Assembly (NCBI GenBank): GCA_049890195.1
Contig: JBMHBY010000007.1
Location: 19,914-83,913, forward strand
From: JAYQKL01 sp049890195
GTDB lineage: Bacteria; Pseudomonadota; Alphaproteobacteria; RS24
Length of the DNA stretch: 64,000 nt
Reading direction: 5' to 3'
The notes below the pieces were generated by a model, which worked only from the letters and a program-made list of their open reading frames with translations, did no database searches and was not told where the DNA came from. Every line of letters begins with the position of its first letter. The first letter of the stretch is position 1. Shown in pieces: positions 53,495 through 62,269 of this stretch. A program made the position numbers and the translations under genes.

Positions 53495-54000
53495 GAGGTT
53501 TTTTGGTCCTCATCAAAGCGGGTTGATACGGTTTGCCTGATGGCGCTGTTCAGCAGATGCAGCATGAAACTGCGCCAGGCCGTCAGGGTTGCCGCATCTG
53601 TTTCCGTGATCGCTTTTTGGAACCTTTGATGCTGCGGCGTAATCAGGTTCTCCAGAAATTCATGGCCCTTGTCAGACAGCGTCAAAAGCCTTTTGCGTCT
53701 GTCGTTTTGACTGATGGTCTGGGTGACATAACCATCCACAAGCAGTTCCCGCAACACACGCGAAAGGCTTTGCTTGGTGATGCCGAGAATATTAAGCAAT
53801 TCTGTGACCGACATGCCGGGGTCGCGACCAATGAAGTGAAGGGCCCGGTGATGGGCCCGCCCCAGATTGCGTTCGGTGAGAAGGCGGTCCGGGTCGGCGA
53901 CAAAATCCCTGTAGGCAAAAAACATAAGCTCGACAGCCTCCGTCAGCTGTTTTTTATCATTATCGGGCATGGTCGGTTTTTGTTTCAATTCATTCACCAT
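53491..54000 (-). CDS. MarR-family transcriptional regulator (PetP-like)
   Basis: A 169-residue MarR protein. A long N-terminal helix and the winged helix-turn-helix SVTELLNILGITKQSLSRVLRELLVDGYV with wing QNDRRKRLLTLSDKG are clear. It overlaps the response-regulator start by 4 bases, implying coupled translation. The divergent interval with ilvE has a 12-bp palindrome that may be its operator. Petite two-gene modules of this type (PetP/PetR) regulate cytochrome or redox genes in some alphaproteobacteria. Confidence 0.88.
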   Translation of the reverse strand: MVNELKQKPTMPDNDKKQLTEAVELMFFAYRDFVADPDRLLTERNLGRAHHRALHFIGRDPGMSVTELLNILGITKQSLSRVLRELLVDGYVTQTISQNDRRKRLLTLSDKGHEFLENLITPQHQRFQKAITETDAATLTAWRSFMLHLLNSAIRQTVSTRFDEDQKTS

Positions 54001-54078
54001 TTCCTTAAAATTTAAGTCTCACATATATGTCAGCTATGTTGACTTACTTTTAATGGACTGATACGGATAGTGCAATTC

Positions 54079-54090
54079 ACTACCGGTAGT
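54079..54090. promoter_or_regulatory. 12-bp palindrome, candidate MarR operator
   Basis: ACTACCGGTAGT is a perfect 12-bp inverted repeat in the divergent MarR/ilvE interval. A second, 10-bp palindrome, ACATATATGT, is at 54021-54030. MarR proteins bind such symmetric sites, often autoregulating. The link is inference. Confidence 0.45.
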
Positions 54091-54125
54091 ATTAGTTTAA
54101 GAGACTTTTCAAGTCAGAGGCAAGC

Positions 54126-54995
54126 ATGAGTGTATCTTTTGATCAGCGTGATGGACATATTTGGATGAACGGGGAGATGGTCCCCTGGCAGGACTGCAAC
54201 ATCCATGTGCTGACTCACGGTCTGCATTACGCCTCTTGTGTATTCGAAGGACAGAGGGCCTATCAGGGCAAAATCTTCAAACTTGAGGAGCACACTGACC
54301 GTCTCATCTTTTCGGCCAAAGAGCTTGGGTTTGAGTTGCCCTATTCGGCTGAGCAGATCAATGCGGCGTGTTATGAAACGCTCAAAACCAACAATCTGGA
54401 GGATGCATACATGCGTCCGGTTGCTTGGCGCGGCAGCGAAATGATGGGGGTTTCAGCCCAACACAACACCATTAATGTGGCGATTGCCACCTGGGAATGG
54501 CCGTCCTATTTCGCTCCCGAAGAACGCCTGAAGGGGATACGTCTGGATATCGCCAAATACAAACGTCCCTCGCCGGAGACCATTCCGTGTTTCGCCAAAG
54601 CCGCCGGCCTGTACATGATCTGCACCTTGTCCAAACATGAAGCGGAGGACAAGGGGTATGCGGACGCCATGATGCTGGATTATCGCGGGCAAGTGGCCGA
54701 GGCGACCGGTGCCAATCTGTTTTTCATCAAGGATGGGGTTATCCACACACCTACACCCGATTGTTTTCTCGACGGCATCACCCGACGCACTGTGATGCAG
54801 CTGGCCCGCGACAAAGGCATTGAGGTTGTCGAGCGGGCCATAATGCCGGAGGAACTGGAGGGGTTCAGCGAGTGTTTCATCACCGGCACCGCAGCCGAGG
54901 TGACGCCGGTCTCTGAAATCGGCCCGCACCGGTTCACGCCTGGGGAAATCTCCGAAACCCTGATGGTGTCCTATGACGCGCTGGTACGCAGTTAA
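54126..54995 (+). CDS. ilvE: branched-chain amino acid aminotransferase
   Basis: A 289-residue class IV aminotransferase. WMNGEMVPWQDCNIHVLTHGLHYASCVFEG is the N-terminal block, PCFAKAAGLYM holds the PLP Lys, and LDYRGQVAEATGANLFFIKDG the C-terminal PLP contacts. It transaminates Val, Leu and Ile with 2-oxoglutarate; D-amino-acid and 4-amino-4-deoxychorismate branches of class IV are less likely given the length. Its place next to MarR/RR/kinase genes recurs in alphaproteobacteria. ATG 54126 is preceded by GAGGCAAGC. Confidence 0.92.
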   Translation: MSVSFDQRDGHIWMNGEMVPWQDCNIHVLTHGLHYASCVFEGQRAYQGKIFKLEEHTDRLIFSAKELGFELPYSAEQINAACYETLKTNNLEDAYMRPVAWRGSEMMGVSAQHNTINVAIATWEWPSYFAPEERLKGIRLDIAKYKRPSPETIPCFAKAAGLYMICTLSKHEAEDKGYADAMMLDYRGQVAEATGANLFFIKDGVIHTPTPDCFLDGITRRTVMQLARDKGIEVVERAIMPEELEGFSECFITGTAAEVTPVSEIGPHRFTPGEISETLMVSYDALVRS

Positions 54996-55007
54996 GCCTG
55001 CAACGTG

Positions 55008-55580
55008 CTAGTCACGCCAGGGCGCGTGTTTGACGCCAATCCTCAGATAGTCATAACCGGTATAAATCGTCAGCAATGCCGCAATCCATAACAGGGCCAG
55101 ACCGGTTTGCGGGGCGATGGTCAGGACCTGCGCTCCCGCCGGCCCCGAAAGCAGAAAACCCAAGGCAACCATTTGTGCCGTTGTCTTGATTTTGGCAAGG
55201 TTTGAGACCGGCAGCCCGACCCGCAACTCAATCAAATATTCCCGAAGACCCGAAACCAGAATTTCCCGCGACAGGATAATCAGTGCGGCAAGCATATGAA
55301 CGCCCTGCAGGGTTCCGTTTTCAACGAGCATAACCAGAACGGCCGCAACCATGAGTTTGTCCGCAATCGGGTCCAGCATCCGGCCAAACCCCGATTGCAC
55401 GTCAAGTTTGCGGGCGAGCCAACCGTCAAAAAAATCTGTGATGCCTGCAACGGCGTAAAACCCGACGGCCAGCCAGTAGCTCCAAAGACCCAAAACAGGC
55501 TCGCAAATCAACGACAGGTAAATGGCAGGAATCAACACCACCCGCATAATGGTCAAGATGTTCGGCAGGTTTTTCATCAT
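55008..55580 (-). CDS. pgsA: CDP-diacylglycerol-glycerol-3-phosphate 3-phosphatidyltransferase
   Basis: A 190-residue CDP-alcohol phosphatidyltransferase of multiple TM helices. The family motif D-x2-D-G-x2-A-R-x8-G-x3-D-x3-D is seen from FFDGWLARKL to GRMLDPIADK, with the catalytic Asp at the end. It makes phosphatidylglycerol-phosphate. ATG 55580 (or 55577) matches the family N-terminus NLPNILTIMRVV; an upstream in-frame reading to 55667 overlaps uvrC. Confidence 0.93.
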   Translation of the reverse strand: MMKNLPNILTIMRVVLIPAIYLSLICEPVLGLWSYWLAVGFYAVAGITDFFDGWLARKLDVQSGFGRMLDPIADKLMVAAVLVMLVENGTLQGVHMLAALIILSREILVSGLREYLIELRVGLPVSNLAKIKTTAQMVALGFLLSGPAGAQVLTIAPQTGLALLWIAALLTIYTGYDYLRIGVKHAPWRD

Positions 55581-55602
55581 GCTAAATCCGGAGGCTGGAA
55601 AA

Positions 55603-57462
55603 TTACTCGTTGAAGTGATCATAAATGGTTTGCGCCATTTTACCACTGACCCCTTCAACTTTTTCAAGATCGGCCAGCGCGGCCCGCATCACGGCACGGG
55701 CCGAGCCGAAATGATGGAGCAGGGCCTTTTTGCGTTTGGCGCCGACGCCGGGAATGGCGTCCAGAGGGTTGGTGCGGATGTCCTTTTTGCGTTTGGCGCG
55801 ATGGCTGCCGATGGCGAACCGGTGGGCCTCGTCACGGAGCCTTTGCAGGTAGTACAGAACCGGCGAGTTATGCGGCAGTTCGATGATGTCGCCGCCCGGG
55901 GTGAAAAACTTTTCCCGTCCGGCATTGCGGTCAGGGCCTTTCGCCACGCCGACCAGGTTAATGTCGGCGAGGCCGAGTTCCTCAAGCACCTCACGGGCGA
56001 CAGACAGTTGCCCCTTGCCGCCATCGACCAACACCAAATCCGGCCAACCGGTTGAGCTTTGCTCCTCGTCGCGCTTGAGCCGGCCATAGCGGCGGGTGAA
56101 CACCTCCCGCATCATGCCGTAATCATCGCCCGGCACAACAGAGGGGTCTTTGATGTTGAATTTGCGGTACTGGTTTTTGGCAAATCCGTCACGCGTGGCG
56201 ACAATCATGCCGCCGACGGCATTGGTCCCCTGCAGGTGGCTGTTGTCGAAGACTTCGATGCGCTCCGGCGGGGCCTCCAGACCAAAGACCTCCGCCACAC
56301 CCTGCAGCAGACTGTTCTGGCTGGACTTTTCGGACAGTCTGCGGGCCAGCGCCTCATTGGCATTGTCCACGGCATGTTGCAGCAGATCATATTTTTCGCC
56401 GCGCTTGGGATGGATAAGTTTGATCGTTGTATCCATTTTCAGCCCCAGCGCTTTTTCGATCAGCGGCTTGTTCTCAAGTGCATGGCTGATGATGATCCGG
56501 CGGGCCGGCGGCCGGTTCTCATAAAACTGGACGATGAAGGACTCGAGGATCTCTTCAGGTGGCGTGTCGCGCTCATGGCGCGGGAAATAGGCTTTGTTGC
56601 CCAAATTTTTGCCGGAGCGAAAGAAAAACACCTGCACACAGCTTTGACCGGCTTGTTGGCCCAGCGCGATGATATCGGCTTCCTCAACGGTGCGCGCATA
56701 GACATCGGTGGAGGACTGCACATAGGTCAGTGCCCGGATGCGGTCGCGCAATTGTGCGGCCAGTTCATAATTCATTGCATGGCTGGCCTCTTGCATGCGC
56801 GCCGCCAATTCCTCCTGAATTTTCGAATTGGAGCCGGACAGGAACTGGTGTGTTTGTTTGGCGAGCAGGGCGTAGTCCTGCTGTGATATCTCACCTGTGC
56901 AGGGCGCACTGCAGCGTTTGATTTGATACAACATGCAGGGCCGGGTTCGGCTGTTGTAGAAGCTGTCGGTGCAGGTGCGCAACAGGAACGCCCGCTGCAG
57001 CGTGTTGAGGGTCCGGTTGACGGCGCCCGGGGAGGCGAAGGGCCCGAAGTAATGGCCCTTGCGTTTGCGGGCCCCGCGATGTTTGGTCAGTTGCGGAATG
57101 GGATGGTCCTGTGCCAACAGAATATAGGGCAGGCTTTTGTCATCCCGCATCAGCACATTGAAGCGCGGCTTGAATTTCTGGATCAAATTGGCTTCCAGCA
57201 GAAGCGCGTCAGCCTCGGTTTTGGTTCTGATGAACTCCATGTCGCACGTCAACCGGATCATGTTGGCGATGCGGTTGGAATGACCGGACAGACGTGTATA
57301 AGCGGATACACGCGCTTTCAGATTTTTGGCTTTGCCGACGTACAAAACCTCGTTGTCGCCGCCGAGCATACGGTAAACCCCAGCCGCAGAGGGCAGGTTT
57401 TTGACCTTTTCCTTGATCAGGTCCGGCCCTTGGATTGTCGGGAGTGAGGTGGGGTCCGTCAT
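55603..57462 (-). CDS. uvrC: excinuclease ABC subunit C
   Basis: A 619-residue UvrC of normal length. The GIY-YIG endonuclease domain is at the N-terminus (GVYRMLGGDNEVLYVGKAKNLKARV), a UVR-like segment follows, then the UvrC RNase H-like domain with FDNSHLQGTNAVGGM, and a C-terminal helix-hairpin-helix pair (IPGVGAKRKKALLHHFGS). It cuts both sides of lesions marked by UvrAB. I find no LexA box in the upstream 100 nt. It overlaps nothing and precedes pgsA. Confidence 0.97.
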   Translation of the reverse strand: MTDPTSLPTIQGPDLIKEKVKNLPSAAGVYRMLGGDNEVLYVGKAKNLKARVSAYTRLSGHSNRIANMIRLTCDMEFIRTKTEADALLLEANLIQKFKPRFNVLMRDDKSLPYILLAQDHPIPQLTKHRGARKRKGHYFGPFASPGAVNRTLNTLQRAFLLRTCTDSFYNSRTRPCMLYQIKRCSAPCTGEISQQDYALLAKQTHQFLSGSNSKIQEELAARMQEASHAMNYELAAQLRDRIRALTYVQSSTDVYARTVEEADIIALGQQAGQSCVQVFFFRSGKNLGNKAYFPRHERDTPPEEILESFIVQFYENRPPARRIIISHALENKPLIEKALGLKMDTTIKLIHPKRGEKYDLLQHAVDNANEALARRLSEKSSQNSLLQGVAEVFGLEAPPERIEVFDNSHLQGTNAVGGMIVATRDGFAKNQYRKFNIKDPSVVPGDDYGMMREVFTRRYGRLKRDEEQSSTGWPDLVLVDGGKGQLSVAREVLEELGLADINLVGVAKGPDRNAGREKFFTPGGDIIELPHNSPVLYYLQRLRDEAHRFAIGSHRAKRKKDIRTNPLDAIPGVGAKRKKALLHHFGSARAVMRAALADLEKVEGVSGKMAQTIYDHFNE

Positions 57463-57907
57463 GGATAAACATTATAAATTTATTACCGAACTTTTCATCT
57501 CATTACGGCAAAAATTCTGCACAAAATCATTGCAAAGTGATTTTTTTTCAATCTGTGGATAAGTTTGTGTGTAAATTTGACCGAATTTCGGCAAGTTACT
57601 GTTTTTATTAAGGGTGACGAATTTACAACAAAATGGAACCCCTTTTTAAGTTATTGATTTTATTGATATAAAAAAAGGCTCATTTCATTTTATTTTTAAA
57701 ACTAATCAAAAAATTATATTTACAAAACTGTAATATTGATGCAGGCCGCATGTGATTAACTCTTGATGTGACAAAAAGACACCTAAAATCAACGTTCTAA
57801 GCAAAAACACCAATTTTTCGCGGTTTTCCGGCGTTTTCATGAAACATCCGTGAAACAATTAAAAACAAGCTTTTGCGATCCAAAATTTTGTTTTTAGGGT
57901 GTCTAGC
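57463..57907. other. AT-rich, gene-free interval with DnaA-box-like sites
   Basis: The 445-nt stretch between folB and uvrC is far richer in A and T than its surroundings, with long A and T runs. A perfect DnaA box, TGTGGATAA, is at 57554-57562; 7/9 matches are TTCTGCACA (about 57517), TGTGTGTAA (about 57566) and TGTGATTAA (about 57750). GTAAATT and AATTTAC form an inverted repeat about 45 nt apart around 57570-57625. No ORF or known RNA is visible. It could be a replication origin, a promoter/UTR region, or an AT-rich insertion. Confidence 0.5.
57554..57562 (-). promoter_or_regulatory. perfect DnaA box
   Basis: The nine bases TGTGGATAA are the exact complement of the consensus TTATCCACA. 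DnaA would bind here; a single box also occurs by chance in AT-rich DNA. Confidence 0.5.
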
Positions 57908-58333
57908 CTAACCCATTCCATCGGTTTGACTTTGCAGACGTTCAATTTCAACACCCACGCCGGCGGCTTCCTGAATTGCGGCCGATTTTTCCACGCGGAC
58001 GCGGACGCGGACAATCTTCGTGTTGGTTAAACAAGTGTCGGCGACATCCTGCGCCAAGGTTTCCACCAAATCGTAATGCGTGTCTTTGACCAATGCCTTG
58101 ATGGTTTTGACGATGGTGTCATAGCAGACAACCTCATCAATGTTCTGCGGTGTGTCGGCACCCAATTCGGACACAGCGAGATCCAGGTTGAACACCACCG
58201 GTTGCAGGGCTGTTTTCTCATGCGGGTAAATGCCAATTGACATCATCAATTCCAGATCGCGGATGAACACACGCATCACGCCCTGTCTGGCGCTGACGAA
58301 ACTGTCGGAAGAGGGGAAGGCAGATTTGTTCAT
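57908..58333 (-). CDS. folB: dihydroneopterin aldolase
   Basis: A 141-residue FolB. MRVFIRDLELMMSIGIYPHEK contains the substrate-binding Glu and the family opening, and VRVRVRVEKSAAIQEAAGVGVEIER supplies the catalytic Lys and the closing strand. It makes 6-hydroxymethyl-dihydropterin in folate synthesis. A 20-residue N-terminal extension precedes the domain. Its start and the upstream SDR gene's stop share a base, so the two are co-translated. Confidence 0.9.
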   Translation of the reverse strand: MNKSAFPSSDSFVSARQGVMRVFIRDLELMMSIGIYPHEKTALQPVVFNLDLAVSELGADTPQNIDEVVCYDTIVKTIKALVKDTHYDLVETLAQDVADTCLTNTKIVRVRVRVEKSAAIQEAAGVGVEIERLQSQTDGMG

Positions 58334-59079
58334 TATTCGACGACCTCCGTCACATCCGGGGTCTGCCAGGCAAGGTGCTGCCCCCCATCCAGGGCAATCA
58401 TCTGTCCGGTCATTGACGGTGCGTTGAGAATGAAGTCAACCGCCGTGACCATTTCCTCCGGGCTGGCTCCATGGCCGAGTGGAACCAGGCGCGCCTGTTT
58501 TTCAAACTCGGCGACATCCTGACGCGGATTGGGCAGTGTCGGCCCCGGGCCAATGCCGTTGACACGGATCTTTTTGGGCGCCAAGGCTTGTGCGAATGTC
58601 TGCGTCAACGTCCATAAGCCGGTTTTTGAAACCGTGTAGCTGGCAAAGTCCGGGGTCAGGCGCCAGACCCTTTGATCAATAATGTTGATGATGTTCCCGC
58701 CCTCTGACTGGGCCGCAAAATCCCGCATCAACAGGGCGGGGGCACGAAGATTGACGTCAATATGCGCATTCCAGCTGTCAACGCTCAATGTCTCGGACGT
58801 GTCGCGCTCAAACAGCGATGCGTTGTTGACCAGCAGACTGACCTCACCCAATGCCTCATGCGCCTGCGGGATCAACGTCTCGACCTTTTCACTATCTGCG
58901 AGGTCAGCCTGCAGTCCAATGGTGCTGACATTCAGGGCCTGAATCTGTTCCAGCACCTGCGCCGCCTCCGCCTGGGAGGAGGAATAGTGCAGGGCGATGT
59001 TCCAGCCGCGTTGCGCCAGACCAAGCGCGATGGCTTTGCCAATGCGTTTTGCGCCGCCGGTGATGAGTGCTGTTTTTGT
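58333..59079 (-). CDS. SDR-family reductase, pteridine-reductase-like
   Basis: A 248-residue short-chain dehydrogenase. ALITGGAKRIGKAIALGLAQRG is the Gly-rich cofactor motif (with an Arg suggesting NADPH), NNASLFERDT the NNAG equivalent, and YTVSKTGLWTLTQ holds the catalytic Tyr and Lys. The TGGAKRIG opening and the GGQHLAWQTPDV end are typical of pteridine-reductase-like SDRs (FolM group). Coupling to folB supports a pterin or folate role. ATG 59079 has GAAGG just upstream. Confidence 0.85.
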   Translation of the reverse strand, partial: TKTALITGGAKRIGKAIALGLAQRGWNIALHYSSSQAEAAQVLEQIQALNVSTIGLQADLADSEKVETLIPQAHEALGEVSLLVNNASLFERDTSETLSVDSWNAHIDVNLRAPALLMRDFAAQSEGGNIINIIDQRVWRLTPDFASYTVSKTGLWTLTQTFAQALAPKKIRVNGIGPGPTLPNPRQDVAEFEKQARLVPLGHGASPEEMVTAVDFILNAPSMTGQMIALDGGQHLAWQTPDVTEVVE

Positions 59080-59186
59080 CATGCCTTCACATAGCAAGTT
59101 TCCGGCCTGCCGCATAGCCCTGAGATAACAGGACGCAGTTGCGTTTGGGATTGCATGATGGGCGGGCTTGGCTATAACAATGTCCT

Positions 59187-59660
59187 ATGATCTACCCTTT
59201 TGAACTGCCGGATGATGTTTATCTGCTGAATCGGAGCAGCCGAACACCCTACGGCCAGCACCTTGGTGTGCATTATTTCGGGTTCAGCAAAAACAAATCC
59301 TATATGGGGCTCGCTTGGAACGACAGTCTGCTTGCCAGCCGCTCTGCGGGCGCGCTGCATGGCGGCGTCATCACAACCTTGATGGATGAGGCTTTTGGTG
59401 GGGCCTGCATCGCCCGCCTCGGCAAAACCTCGTTAATGGCGACGATTGACCTGCGGATTGATTATGCGCGACCGGCAACGACCGGCGAAGACCTCTATTG
59501 TACAGCCGAATGTTACCGCCAGACGCGGCGGATCAGTTTTGTGCGCGGCCAGGTGTTTCAACGTGACCCCGACAAGCCGATCGCCTTTGGCACCGGTACG
59601 TTCATGATCGGCGCCTATGACAAGCCACAGAAGAAACAGGAAGGGGCCGGCAATGACTGA
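59187..59660 (+). CDS. PaaI-family hotdog thioesterase (first of a pair)
   Basis: A 157-residue hotdog-fold protein. ALHGGVITTLMDEAFGGACI is the hotdog motif with the conserved G-G and the Asp/Glu base, followed by strands MATIDLRIDYARPATTGEDLY and GTFMIGAYD. PaaI-like enzymes hydrolyse acyl-CoA thioesters. Substrate unknown. It overlaps the second thioesterase by 8 bases. Confidence 0.85.
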   Translation: MIYPFELPDDVYLLNRSSRTPYGQHLGVHYFGFSKNKSYMGLAWNDSLLASRSAGALHGGVITTLMDEAFGGACIARLGKTSLMATIDLRIDYARPATTGEDLYCTAECYRQTRRISFVRGQVFQRDPDKPIAFGTGTFMIGAYDKPQKKQEGAGND

Positions 59661-60105
59661 ACGTGATGCGCGGCAATACGACCTGATCAATGCTAGGCTG
59701 GAGGACATGCCGTTTGCGGCGCATGTCAAGATTGAACTGGTGGGGCTGGAAAACGGGGTGACGCTGAGGTTAGAGGCTGACGAGACCGTTTTCGGCAACA
59801 GCGAAATCCGGGCGATGCATGGCGGCTGCATGGCGGGTTTGCTGGAGACAGCGGCGGTGCTGGAGGCGGCCCGCCACATGACCGAACGCAAGACGCTGGA
59901 TGTGGCCGACATTCCTGTGCCGTTGAACACGACAACGCAGTATCTGCGCGGGGGCAAGGCTGTGCCGACCTATGCCCGCGCTGAAATGCTCAAGCACGGG
60001 CGCCGTTCCAGCACCCTCGTCTGCCGACTCTGGCAGGAGAGTGAGGAGGTCCCCCTGGCGTCCATGACGGCAATCATGATGACACCGTCCTTAAAAAAAG
60101 CATGA
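59653..60105 (+). CDS. PaaI-family hotdog thioesterase (second of a pair)
   Basis: A 150-residue hotdog protein paralogous to its neighbour: MHGGCMAGLLETAAVLEAARH is the motif, with a later TTQYLRGGKAVPTYARAEM strand. The Glu/Asp base lies within LLETA. ATG 59653 sits inside the previous stop (ATGACTGA) with GGAAGGGG upstream, so the pair may form a heteromeric thioesterase. The open frame begins earlier at 59617 without homology. Confidence 0.85.
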   Translation: MTERDARQYDLINARLEDMPFAAHVKIELVGLENGVTLRLEADETVFGNSEIRAMHGGCMAGLLETAAVLEAARHMTERKTLDVADIPVPLNTTTQYLRGGKAVPTYARAEMLKHGRRSSTLVCRLWQESEEVPLASMTAIMMTPSLKKA

Positions 60106-60186
60106 TTTTTTGCGGGGGTGGGCGAATAGGCCTTTTAGGTGTCCGCTGTTTTTTGTATGGTGGGTCAGGTTTTTAGGGAGTGGTGA

Positions 60187-61881
60187 ATGCGTTACGCGGA
60201 CATGTTGCGTGAAGCCCGGCTTCAGAACAGGACAATCAGCTACAACGCCCTGACGGCCCAGACCGGTGCCGGGTCGGGCGACCTGCCGAAAATTAAAGTC
60301 TCCGCCCGTCAGGCATTGGGGCTTGTGGCGCCTTATTCAGGGGTGCGGATTTTGGAACAGATCAAATCCGTCCTGCCGCTGGCGCTTTATTTATGCCTGT
60401 TCCTGATTGTGATTCTGCGTCAGCCGGTGGATCAGGCCATGATGTTGGCTGGTGGGCTGGTGGCCGTAATCATTGGTCTGGCGGTGTTCATGGAGGGCTT
60501 GAATGTCGGTTTGATGCCGTTCGGTAATGTCATCGGGGACAAGCTGCCCAAAAAGGCATCATTGCCGGTGGTGCTGGTGATCATCGGCATGCTAGGTGTC
60601 GGCGTGACTTTCGCCGAACCTGCCATTGGCGCCCTGCAGGCTTTCGGAGCTTCGGTGTCGCCTGAAAAAGCCCCATACCTTTTTGAAATCCTGACGCGCC
60701 GGACAACAGAATTGGTGCTGTTGGTCGGTGCCGGTGTCGGGATTGCCGCCATTCTCGGCACCCTGCGGTTTGTCCGCGGCTGGTCCTTGAAGCCGATGAT
60801 TTATGCCGCTTTGACCCCGACCCTGCTGTTGACAGCCTATTTTTGGCAAAATGATGATTTGCGGGTCGTCCTTGGCCTGGCTTGGGATTGTGGTGCGGTG
60901 ACGACCGGACCGGTCACTGTACCACTTGTTCTTTCCCTTGGTATCGGCATTGCGTCTGCGGCGGGTAAGGGGAATGATTCTTTGTCAGGGTTCGGGGTTG
61001 TGACCCTGGCGTCCTTGTTTCCGATACTCGCGGTTTTGCTGCTGACGCTCTATGTTCAGTCGCAGGTCAGCCCGGAGGAGATCATCGCCTCGGCAAAAAC
61101 CCCAATGACTCTGGAGGCCCAACTGCCGGGTTTTTGGGAAACCACCCCGATGGTTGAAATTCTGATGGGGGTGCAGGCCATTCTGCCTTTGGTCATTTTC
61201 CTGATGATCGTACTTTACATTGTGTTGCGCTCGAAAGTCGCCAACCCGATGATCACCGGCTACGGATTGGCCTTGTCGGTGATTGGCATGTGCATTTTCA
61301 ACATCGGGCTGACTTATGGCCTTGGCGCCATTGGCGCCCAAACCGGCTCGGCGCTGCCGGCCGCCTTCATGTCGTTGGAGGCTCTTCCGGCCTCACCGAT
61401 TTACGGCGAACTGCTCGGCTATATTATTGTCATTGTGTTTGCCTGGTTGTTGGGGTTCGGGGCAACACTGGCGGAACCGGCCCTGAACGCATTGGGACAG
61501 ACCGTGCAAAACCTGACCAACGGCGCCTTTAAAAAATCCATGCTGATGTACAGCGTTTCTTTCGGGGTCGCCTTTGGCATTGCGCTGGGTGTGTGCAAAA
61601 TCATCTTTGACCTGGATCTCGCGACCCTGATTGTCCCTCTTTATCTGGTGGCGATTGTTTTGACGGCCGTGTCATCCGAGGCGTTTGTCAATGTTGCCTG
61701 GGACAGCGCCGGTGTCACCACCGGACCGGTGACTGTGCCGCTGGTGCTGGCCATGGGCATGGGGCTTGGGGACGCCGTCTCCGCGGTTGAGGGGTTCGGC
61801 ATTTTGTCAATGGCCTCCATTGGCCCGATCATCTCGGTCATGGGCATGGGGCTGATAATTCAATGGCGCCAAAAACGCTGA
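60187..61881 (+). CDS. DUF1538 integral membrane protein with internal duplication
   Basis: A 564-residue polytopic protein of unknown function, assigned to DUF1538 from its motifs. Two halves repeat the same elements: F-A-E-P-A at 142-146 and L-A-E-P-A at 428-432; WDCGAVTTGPVTVPLVL at 233-249 and WDSAGVTTGPVTVPLVL at 505-521. Duplicated topology with Glu and Asp in membrane repeats suggests an ion or small-molecule transporter. The first 60 residues are hydrophilic, perhaps a cytosolic contact for the PII-like partners. It heads an operon with two such partners; AGGGAG precedes ATG 60187. Confidence 0.85.
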   Translation: MRYADMLREARLQNRTISYNALTAQTGAGSGDLPKIKVSARQALGLVAPYSGVRILEQIKSVLPLALYLCLFLIVILRQPVDQAMMLAGGLVAVIIGLAVFMEGLNVGLMPFGNVIGDKLPKKASLPVVLVIIGMLGVGVTFAEPAIGALQAFGASVSPEKAPYLFEILTRRTTELVLLVGAGVGIAAILGTLRFVRGWSLKPMIYAALTPTLLLTAYFWQNDDLRVVLGLAWDCGAVTTGPVTVPLVLSLGIGIASAAGKGNDSLSGFGVVTLASLFPILAVLLLTLYVQSQVSPEEIIASAKTPMTLEAQLPGFWETTPMVEILMGVQAILPLVIFLMIVLYIVLRSKVANPMITGYGLALSVIGMCIFNIGLTYGLGAIGAQTGSALPAAFMSLEALPASPIYGELLGYIIVIVFAWLLGFGATLAEPALNALGQTVQNLTNGAFKKSMLMYSVSFGVAFGIALGVCKIIFDLDLATLIVPLYLVAIVLTAVSSEAFVNVAWDSAGVTTGPVTVPLVLAMGMGLGDAVSAVEGFGILSMASIGPIISVMGMGLIIQWRQKR

Positions 61882-61903
61882 GGTTGCTGCGAAAGGAAAC
61901 AAT

Positions 61904-62269
61904 GTGAGACAGATTACCTACCTGACAGATGCCTGCTTGATCACCTGCATCATTCAGCAGGGGAAGGCAGACAAAGTGGTCAAGGCGGCGCAGGGGGTCG
62001 GCGCGCAGGGGGCGACCGTCCACTATGCCAGAGGCACCGGTATCCGTGAGCGCATGGGGCTGCTCGGTGTCACGATTGATGAGCAGAAAGAGGTCATCCG
62101 CATCATTGTGTCAGAGGAGCAGGCCGACAGCGTTTTTGAGGCTATGTATCTGGCGGGATCCCTCGACACGCCCGGAATGGGCATCATGTATATGAGTCCG
62201 CTGTCACAGGTGGCGACCCATATTCCCGAGGATGTGTTGGAACGTCTGTCGGAAGGGGCCACGGCATGA
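61904..62269 (+). CDS. PII-like signal protein (GlnB/GlnK superfamily), divergent T-loop
   Basis: A 121-residue protein starting with GTG 61904 after AAAGGA. LITCIIQQGKADKVVKAAQGVGAQGATVHYARG resembles the PII beta-alpha-beta start; the T-loop region (GTGIRERMGLLGVTIDEQK) lacks the uridylylated Tyr of GlnB/GlnK, and the B-loop is LDTPGMGIMYM rather than TGKIGDGKIF. It is thus a non-canonical PII that probably binds a nucleotide and regulates the upstream membrane protein, in the way GlnK controls AmtB. It is 22 nt downstream of the DUF1538 gene. Confidence 0.8.
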   Translation: MRQITYLTDACLITCIIQQGKADKVVKAAQGVGAQGATVHYARGTGIRERMGLLGVTIDEQKEVIRIIVSEEQADSVFEAMYLAGSLDTPGMGIMYMSPLSQVATHIPEDVLERLSEGATA

